Shown: in pieces, positions 5,911 to 10,087 of the stretch | Numbering within the stretch: position 1 is the first letter of the stretch | Layout: each line of letters starts with the position of its first letter | NCBI RefSeq assembly: GCF_000331775.1 | Contig: NZ_CAPJ01000457.1 | Span: forward strand, 1-10,087 | Source: Xanthomonas translucens pv. translucens DSM 18974 | GTDB taxonomy: Bacteria; Pseudomonadota; Gammaproteobacteria; Xanthomonadales; Xanthomonadaceae | Length of the DNA: 10,087 nt | Direction: 5' to 3' | Made by a program: the position numbers and the translations under genes | The notes under the pieces: generated by a model | The model's database searches: none | Told to the model about the DNA's origin: nothing | The model's input: the letters and a program-made list of their open reading frames with translations, nothing else

Positions 5911-6273
5911 ATCGCGGAATCCCAACTCGATCTGCATCCGCCAACGATAAATCGCCACCACCTGCCCAGCGCTGACCTTAGATATCTGCTGGCAGACCCT
6001 CAGCAACCAGGGTTCGGCTTCCCGTTGTGCATGCTGCCGGCTTTGCTTGCCGCGGCGGCGCTCGCCCTTGCGGGTCATGTGACGCCGTCCGCGCGCCTGG
6101 TACGCATGCAGGACCAAGCGCGCCTGGATCGGCTCGTTGCGCACCACCTCGCACACGCCCAGATCGCGCGCCTTGCCCACCTGGGTCAACGCGTACAGTG
6201 CGCGACATGGCACCCACTGGTCGACCCGGTCGGGGATCTTGACAGGCTTGACCAGGGTGCGATGCCGCAGGCG
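5911..6273 (-). mobile_element. IS4-family transposase, internal fragment
   Basis: About 120 codons on the minus strand match the central to C-terminal region of IS4-family transposases. LRHRTLVKPVKIPDRVDQW is followed by an RALYAL segment, a basic RGRRHMTRKGERRRGKQSR stretch, then EPWLL, and finally AIYRWRMQIELGFRD. The last is the Y-(2)-R-(3)-E-(6)-K-type signature of IS4 enzymes (YRxRMQIExxFRD). Similarity ends sharply after FRD near 5911, before the usual DxKSHRYG, and at its 5' side it abuts a different gene fragment near 6273. Both DDE aspartates upstream and the element's terminal repeats are missing, so this is an immobile remnant. It truncates the YcxB-like gene and forms the right part of the island's mobile debris. 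Confidence 0.75.
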
Positions 6274-6388
6274 CGTGATCCACCAAGGCCAGGGCGACGA
6301 CATAGCGCCGCCCGACGACGCGCCAGCAGAAGCTCGCCACGGCTTGCCGGATCAGCTTTCTGTCGTAGCGCAGGGTGACGCGGTGCAT
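6274..6388 (-). pseudogene. YcxB-like membrane protein, 5' fragment cut off by IS4 sequence
   Basis: From the ATG at 6388 the minus strand reads MHRVTLRYDRKLIRQAVASF and continues into WRVVGRRYVVALALV. This is an amphipathic start followed by the beginning of a transmembrane helix, resembling the N-terminus of YcxB-family proteins of Xanthomonadaceae. After ~36 codons the sequence changes to transposase in another frame. The fragment lies 80 nt downstream of the AI-2E transporter gene on the same strand, so an intact version may be the normal chromosomal neighbour. No strong ribosome binding site is visible. The family call comes from remembered sequence style and is moderate. Confidence 0.42.
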
Positions 6389-6395
6389 CGTGTAA

Positions 6396-6962
6396 TGTCC
6401 GCATTGGGCGCCGCTGTGCAGCGGCATCGGTTATGAAGGTCCGGAGTCTACGCGCTACCGGGACGCATCACTCCGCCGGCACCGCACCGTCGGCATCGTC
6501 CAGGGCGTGGTGGACATACAAGTGCTTGACCAGCACATAGAGCACCACGGTCAGCGGCGCTGCCAACACCACGCCCATCGGCCCGAACAGCACGCCGATG
6601 CCGAACAGCGAGAACAGCAGCAAGGCCGGCGGCAGGTCCACCGCACGCGCCTGCATCAGCGGTTGCAACACATGGCCCTCGAGCTGCTGCAGGACCACGA
6701 ATACCAGCAGCGCCCCCAGCGCCACCTGCGGGCTGACGGTGAAGCCGAGCAGCACCGCCGGGACCGCCGCCACGATCGGGCCGACGATCGGAATGAAGTC
6801 CAGCAGCGCGGTCAGCAGGCCGATGCCGAGTGCCACCGGAACGCCGAGCAGCCACAGTCCCAACCCGGTCAGGCTGCCGATCACCAGCATCGCCAGGAAC
6901 TGACCGCCCAGCCAGGCGCGCAATACCTTTCCGCTGGCGGTCAAGGCTTCGTCGGCGACATC
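6396..6962. repeat. Direct repeat copy B (inside the intact AI-2E transporter gene)
   Basis: Same-orientation partner of 3-568, with an offset of 6393-6394 bp. It covers the last ~165 codons of the intact transporter gene and about 70 bp downstream. The match ends near 6962, where this copy continues as transporter (RLLPRDRRDVADEAL) while copy A switches to operon DNA. The two copies bracket the whole accessory island. Confidence 0.95.
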
Positions 6963-7520
6963 GCGGCGGTCGCGCGGCAGCAGCCGCAGCAGTCCGCGCC
7001 GATACAGCTTGGGCTGCGCCGCCAGATAGACGCCGCCGACGATCATCAGCACCGCATCGGTGATCCCGCCGCCGGCCGACAGCACGATCGCCCCGGCATG
7101 CGTGGCCAGTGTCGAAGCGCCGTCGCGCAACTGGTCGGGGATGCTCTCGATCTGCGGCCCGAGCGGGCCGGACTGCAACCAGGCATGGAACTTGTTCCAT
7201 GCCGCCGGCAGTGTAGTGCGGAACGCGTCGATCTGGGCGGCGACTTCCGCACCGAACAGCAACACGATCGACGACAGGATCAGCACCAACGACAGGATCA
7301 CCAGGCCCAGTGCGGCCCATTCCGGCACCGGCAGCCGCTTGCGCAACGTCGACGCCAGCCCGTGCAGCAGCACGCCCACCACCACCGCGCCGAACACGAC
7401 CAGCAGCAGTTCGGAGAGTTGCCAGGCCAGCAGGGCCAGACCGCCCAGCGCCATGACGACCAGGACGCGCTCGGCGAATGGCCGCAGCGGGGAGGGAGAG
7501 CGTGGGGCGGAGGAAAGCAT
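6468..7520 (-). CDS. AI-2E family transporter (PerM-like integral membrane protein)
   Basis: A complete ~350-residue multi-pass inner-membrane protein of the AI-2E/PerM superfamily, whose members are proposed exporters or permeases; some act in ion homeostasis and TqsA acts in AI-2 export. Hydrophobic segments include VMALGGLALLAW, VVFGAVVVGVLLHGLA, LVILSLVLILSSIVLLFGA and the long C-terminal block. Family hallmarks are LTALLDFIPIVGPIVAAVP, QLEGHVLQPL and FGPMGVVLAAPLTVV. The frame is open to 7655, but the region before 7529 is low-complexity and un-transporter-like. The ATG at 7520 (MLSSAPRS) has AGGA 8 nt upstream and is preferred; the ATG at 7529 (MSQML) is an alternative. It looks monocistronic in its present state. 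The specific substrate is unknown. Its 3' end is duplicated at the far side of the island. Confidence 0.92.
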   Translation of the reverse strand: MLSSAPRSPSPLRPFAERVLVVMALGGLALLAWQLSELLLVVFGAVVVGVLLHGLASTLRKRLPVPEWAALGLVILSLVLILSSIVLLFGAEVAAQIDAFRTTLPAAWNKFHAWLQSGPLGPQIESIPDQLRDGASTLATHAGAIVLSAGGGITDAVLMIVGGVYLAAQPKLYRRGLLRLLPRDRRDVADEALTASGKVLRAWLGGQFLAMLVIGSLTGLGLWLLGVPVALGIGLLTALLDFIPIVGPIVAAVPAVLLGFTVSPQVALGALLVFVVLQQLEGHVLQPLMQARAVDLPPALLLFSLFGIGVLFGPMGVVLAAPLTVVLYVLVKHLYVHHALDDADGAVPAE

Positions 7521-7714
7521 CTGGGACATCCTGGCAAAACCAAAGTGTGCGGACGATACGGTCAGCGAAGTGCAAAGCAGGCGAAGAGCGCACGGCGGCG
7601 CCGTTGCCGGAACCACCCTGGTCGATCGCCAGGCCGCCCACCCACACTCCGCCAATTCTGCAAGCCCGCATGTGTCAATCCGAAAGGCGAAGTTGCATCG
7701 GCTTGAGCGAAATG

Positions 7715-7943
7715 TCAGGACTGCCCGGCGGCATTACCAGGCTCCGAGAACGCGCCGAGTAGCGTTTTCTCGAAGTCGACAATGCTGACGGTTGTGTAGT
7801 CAATCATTCGGATGCGGGAGACGGCAAGCTCGACCAGTGCTGGGTCCGCATTGACCAGGCGGTCTTTGACGCCGGGATTGAGGTCCAGGAGCGGAAAGGT
7901 CCACCGAGGATCGCCCACCTCCGAGCAACAAGAGCCGGAGCAT
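7715..7943 (-). pseudogene. Short hypothetical gene with a probable one-base frameshift
   Basis: An ATG at 7943 has a good Shine-Dalgarno (AAAGGAA, 6-7 nt spacing) and begins MLRLLLLGGG, but its frame then becomes basic low-complexity sequence and stops at 7800. The alternative frame from a GTG at 7918 reads DPRWTFPLLDLNPGVKDRLV, continues as a well-mixed globular-looking sequence (MIDYTTVSIVDFEKTLLGAF), and ends at 7715. Removing one G from the GGG run near 7914-7916 would join the two into a ~75-residue protein. I do not recognise the family. It could be a recent pseudogene, a sequence error at a G run, or a real GTG-started 67-residue protein. It lies 71 nt downstream of the small membrane protein gene on the same strand, so the two may be co-transcribed. 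Confidence 0.45.
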
Positions 7944-8014
7944 GTGCGGTTCCTTTGGAGGTCTCTTCGAATGGCGTACGCCAGGCCGCACGCGGCTTGC
8001 GCTTGAATGAAGTG

Positions 8015-8236
8015 TCAGGCCGTCGCTGCGTGTCCCGGCCGCCAACCGAGGAGGCGGGCAGGCAGGAACAGGATGGCGTGCAGAAGCGCGAACACAGCGC
8101 AGAACGTGATCCCGACAAGGCGGAACGGCAAGGTCAGCAACCAGAGGATTGGCCACAAGACCAAGGCCAGCACGGCCAGCGGCCAGCACAGAACAAACAG
8201 AAGGCACCAGGCAACTACCGCAATTAGCGCTTTCAC
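8015..8236 (-). CDS. Small membrane protein, Leu/Trp-rich (unknown function)
   Basis: A 73-residue protein starting at GTG 8236, chosen because a strong AAAGGAG ribosome binding site (8244-8250) lies 7 nt upstream; the longer open frame to 8413 is not protein-like. The sequence begins VKALIAVVAWCLLFVLCWPL and contains LAVLALVLWPILWLLTLPF and VFALLHAILFLPARLLGW. This gives two or three closely spaced transmembrane segments with a basic/Gly C-terminal tail. Similar short membrane proteins occur in Xanthomonadaceae genomes without assigned function. The motif PFRLVG between helices suggests a short cytoplasmic loop. It probably inserts into the inner membrane; nothing in the sequence gives a specific role. 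Confidence 0.68.
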   Translation of the reverse strand: MKALIAVVAWCLLFVLCWPLAVLALVLWPILWLLTLPFRLVGITFCAVFALLHAILFLPARLLGWRPGHAATA

Positions 8237-8243
8237 AACGCGA

Positions 8244-8250
8244 CTCCTTT
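8244..8250 (-). promoter_or_regulatory. Strong ribosome binding site deciding the GTG start at 8236
   Basis: AAAGGAG on the minus strand lies 7 nt upstream of GTG. It is one of the best Shine-Dalgarno matches in the window and supports the short GTG-initiated membrane protein over the longer ORF. Confidence 0.65.
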
Positions 8251-8825
8251 GGCCGGTGGGCGGTACCGGAAGCATCGCAGCTGCATGGCAACGCGGCGAC
8301 TGGCGTGCGACGAACGCGCCAAAGCGCCTGATAAAACACCAAATATGGCGACGAACTCGCCCAGTGGGCCAAGGCCTGAGTCCAGCCGATCCGCGAGGCG
8401 AGTTCGGCTGCAATGGTCAGGCAGCATCCACCCCGCGCCATGGCGTGATATCGATGTGACTGAGGTCAAGGGCGCTGACGATCCGAGCAGCTATAGACCT
8501 CCAAGCCCGAAAGATGCTCGTACAGCGCCCAAACGATCAGGCCCGGCTGCTCAACGTGGCGTGCACCACGCACTTGTCGGCGCTGGTCGCCAGCAGTGCA
8601 CACCTCTCCAGCACGGTCGTGACCTTGCGCGGACGTACTTCGATCGGCTTCCCGCGTTGCGCGTCCTGCGCGACGCGGCGGGCGGTTCGGTAGCGTCGAC
8701 CAGCAGGTTGATGCGGCGGTTGGCGAGGTCGATCAGGATCTGTCGCCGTCGCGGGCCAGGCCGACGGAGATCGCACTACCGGACACGTTGCGTTTCACCC
8801 TTATCCGCCGGCCCCGCGCAGGGCA
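8251..8825. other. About 575 bp with no recognisable gene
   Basis: Open frames exist on both strands but are low-complexity, Arg/Pro-rich or overlapping, and none carries a family motif I recognise. The minus frame at 8537-8776 has a short coherent-looking stretch ([20 protein letters not shown]) without a convincing start or homology, and a neighbouring frame reads [18 protein letters not shown]. This may be an old gene or transposase relic disrupted by frameshifts. No tRNA-like structure or clear terminator was seen. Confidence 0.4.
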
Positions 8826-10046
8826 TTATTTCGGCGTGAGCCGGTACAGACCACCGGGTTGCGCATCTTCCAATACCCACAACGACCCATCCGGCGCCTC
8901 TTCGATATCGCGTATGCGTTTGTCCAGGCTCCAGCGCTGGACCGCGCTGGCGCCGCCGTTGCGGTCAACGGTGACACGAATGATTCCCCCGCTGGCAAGG
9001 CCGCTGATCAAGGCGCTGCCCTTCCACTGCGGGAACATGCTGCCCTTGTAGAACATGAGGTTGCCTGGTGCGATCACCGGCACCCAATAGAGCACGGGCT
9101 TGACGAGATCGGGCCGCGTGTCCGGGCTGGGGATTGGCACGCCGTTGTAGTTCATGCCATACGACACCAGCGGCCAGCCGTAGTTCTTGCCACGCTGGAT
9201 CAGGTTTAGTTCGTCGCCGCCCTTGGGGCCGTGCTCAAGCTCCCACAGTCGACCGTCAGGCGCGAAGGCGAGCCCATAAGGTGTGCGATGGCCGATGGAC
9301 CATGTTTCGGCCGGCGTGAGGTTGGGGCCGGGGAACGTATAAGTGCTGACAACCGGAGCAGTCTTGGCGGCTTCGGTATCGGCCGCCGGATCGATCAGTG
9401 GAATGGTGGCGGCACCGACCTTGCCTGCCCATGGATTGCCCGGCGCGGGTTTGCCGTCCAGCGTCAGCCGCAGGATCTTGCCGACCGGTTGATCGGGATC
9501 CTGGGCCGGCGTGAAGCGCTGGCGGTCACCCACGGTGAGGAAGAGCGAGTTGCCGTCCGGCGAGAAGGCGATCTGGGCGCCGGCTTGGCCTCCCTTGCCC
9601 GTGGGCATCTGGCGCCAGAGGACCTGGAAGTTGTTCAGCCGGGCCTGATTGCCTTCCAGAACGAGCTGGCCGCGGCCCATAGCCAGGCCGCCACCATAGT
9701 CGCCGGGGGCGACATAAGTCAGGTAAACACTGTGGTCGATGGCGTAGCGGGGCGAAAGGAAGACGCCCAGCATGCCGTTCTGGCCTTCGACATAGCTGGC
9801 CGGGACGCCCTTGATCTCGGTCTTGGCGCCACCCGGCGTGACAAGCTGGAGGCGGCCGACCTTCTCGGTCACGAGCATGCGGCCATCGGGCAGGAAAGCA
9901 ATGCGCCAGGGCAGGTCGAAGCTGGCGACCTTGGCGACGTTGAAGGGGAGGTCGGGATCGGTTTTCTGATCGCCAGCGTTGCTCTGTGCGTGGGCGGCGC
10001 TTGTGAGCAGAGCGCAAACCAGGAACCCGCTTGCCAGCTTCATCAT
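8826..10046 (-). CDS. PQQ-dependent sugar dehydrogenase family protein (soluble aldose dehydrogenase-like, periplasmic)
   Basis: A complete 406-residue six-bladed beta-propeller protein of the GSDH/YliI family. Residues 1-21 form a Sec signal peptide (MMKLASGFLVCALLTSAAHA, cut before QSN), so it should act in the periplasm. Propeller signatures are DLPWRIAFLPDGRMLVTEK (blade 1), LFLTVGDRQRFTPAQDPDQ, GHRTPYGLAFAPDGRLWELE followed by HGPKGGDELN, and FPQWKGSALISGLA. Family members oxidise aldose sugars with PQQ. Here the segment that normally carries the catalytic His (GNHFGGRL in E. coli Asd, from memory) reads GGQAGAQIAF, and the usual HRNPQGL reads HRTPYGL, so activity may differ. The start at 10046 is supported by AAGGAAA (10054-10060) with 7-nt spacing. 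It is a core-type chromosomal gene with no clear operon partners in this window. Confidence 0.92.
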   Translation of the reverse strand: MMKLASGFLVCALLTSAAHAQSNAGDQKTDPDLPFNVAKVASFDLPWRIAFLPDGRMLVTEKVGRLQLVTPGGAKTEIKGVPASYVEGQNGMLGVFLSPRYAIDHSVYLTYVAPGDYGGGLAMGRGQLVLEGNQARLNNFQVLWRQMPTGKGGQAGAQIAFSPDGNSLFLTVGDRQRFTPAQDPDQPVGKILRLTLDGKPAPGNPWAGKVGAATIPLIDPAADTEAAKTAPVVSTYTFPGPNLTPAETWSIGHRTPYGLAFAPDGRLWELEHGPKGGDELNLIQRGKNYGWPLVSYGMNYNGVPIPSPDTRPDLVKPVLYWVPVIAPGNLMFYKGSMFPQWKGSALISGLASGGIIRVTVDRNGGASAVQRWSLDKRIRDIEEAPDGSLWVLEDAQPGGLYRLTPK

Positions 10047-10087
10047 GTGCGTGTTTCCTTGCCTCCGGGTGACCCGGCAAATCCTAA

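Noticed and set aside
6410..6425. GCCGCT/AGCGGC hairpin after the transporter gene as a rho-independent terminator (also at 17-32)
   Set aside because: The stem is short (6 bp, 4-nt loop) and no T-run follows on the transporter strand.
6448..7671. 407-codon minus-strand frame overlapping the transporter in another reading frame
   Set aside because: The Ala/Arg/Gly-rich low-complexity translation is a frame shadow; the transporter frame carries all family motifs.
6507..7706. Long plus-strand open frame (~400 codons) antisense to the AI-2E transporter, with a matching one at 2-865
   Set aside because: The translation is dominated by Gln, His and Arg, the usual antisense shadow of a Leu/Val-rich membrane protein in GC-rich DNA. 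It has no motif and no ribosome site.
8537..8776. Possible transposase or regulator relic on the minus strand
   Set aside because: Short coherent-looking stretches appear in two frames but I could not match them to any family, so no function is claimed.
8249..8839. 196-codon plus-strand frame in the gene-poor stretch
   Set aside because: Arg/Ser/Pro-rich low-complexity translation without a start signal or recognisable domain.

Overview
The window reads as a piece of a GC-rich gammaproteobacterial chromosome, most probably Xanthomonas or a close Xanthomonadaceae relative. This rests on three things: the core-type flanking genes (an AI-2E/PerM-family membrane protein, a periplasmic PQQ-type sugar dehydrogenase and a short Trp/Leu-rich membrane protein), the style of the insertion-sequence debris, and high GC in the flanks. 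The taxonomic call is inference from memory. No rRNA, tRNA or CRISPR array was seen.

Right part (about 6.4-10.1 kb), ordinary chromosome, all on the minus strand. From right to left it holds a signal-peptide-bearing PQQ-dependent sugar dehydrogenase (8826-10046), about 590 bp without a recognisable gene, a 73-residue membrane protein (8015-8236), a short frameshifted hypothetical gene (7715-7943), and an intact AI-2E family transporter (6468-7520). Just past the transporter lies the 5' end of a YcxB-like gene, cut off by transposase sequence.

Left and middle part (about 0.6-5.5 kb), an accessory island. A tightly packed minus-strand operon reads from 5076 down to 659: TauD-type Fe(II)/2-oxoglutarate dioxygenase, PAPS-type sulfotransferase (interrupted by one in-frame TGA), class III PLP aminotransferase, prolyl-4-hydroxylase-like Fe(II)/2-oxoglutarate oxygenase, and a small P-loop kinase. 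Stops and starts overlap or lie within about 30 nt of each other, so the genes look co-transcribed and partly translationally coupled. Together they look like a small tailoring or biosynthetic pathway that hydroxylates, aminates, sulfates and perhaps phosphorylates a small molecule. I cannot name the product. The operon seems truncated at both ends: the C-terminal part of a decayed short-chain dehydrogenase lies upstream of the first gene, and a 24-codon start of another gene, with a hydrophobic N-terminus, follows the kinase and is cut off by a repeat.

The island is flanked by a direct repeat of about 566 bp (3-568 and 6396-6962). Each copy carries the 3' end of the AI-2E transporter gene; the right copy belongs to the intact gene and the left copy is a truncated duplicate. 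This is the footprint expected from Campbell-type single-crossover integration, or from a large duplication. Between the operon and the right repeat (about 5.5-6.3 kb) is a graveyard of mobile DNA: fragments of an IS5-type transposase, a degenerate integron-type tyrosine recombinase, and an IS4-family transposase, with several perfect inverted repeats.
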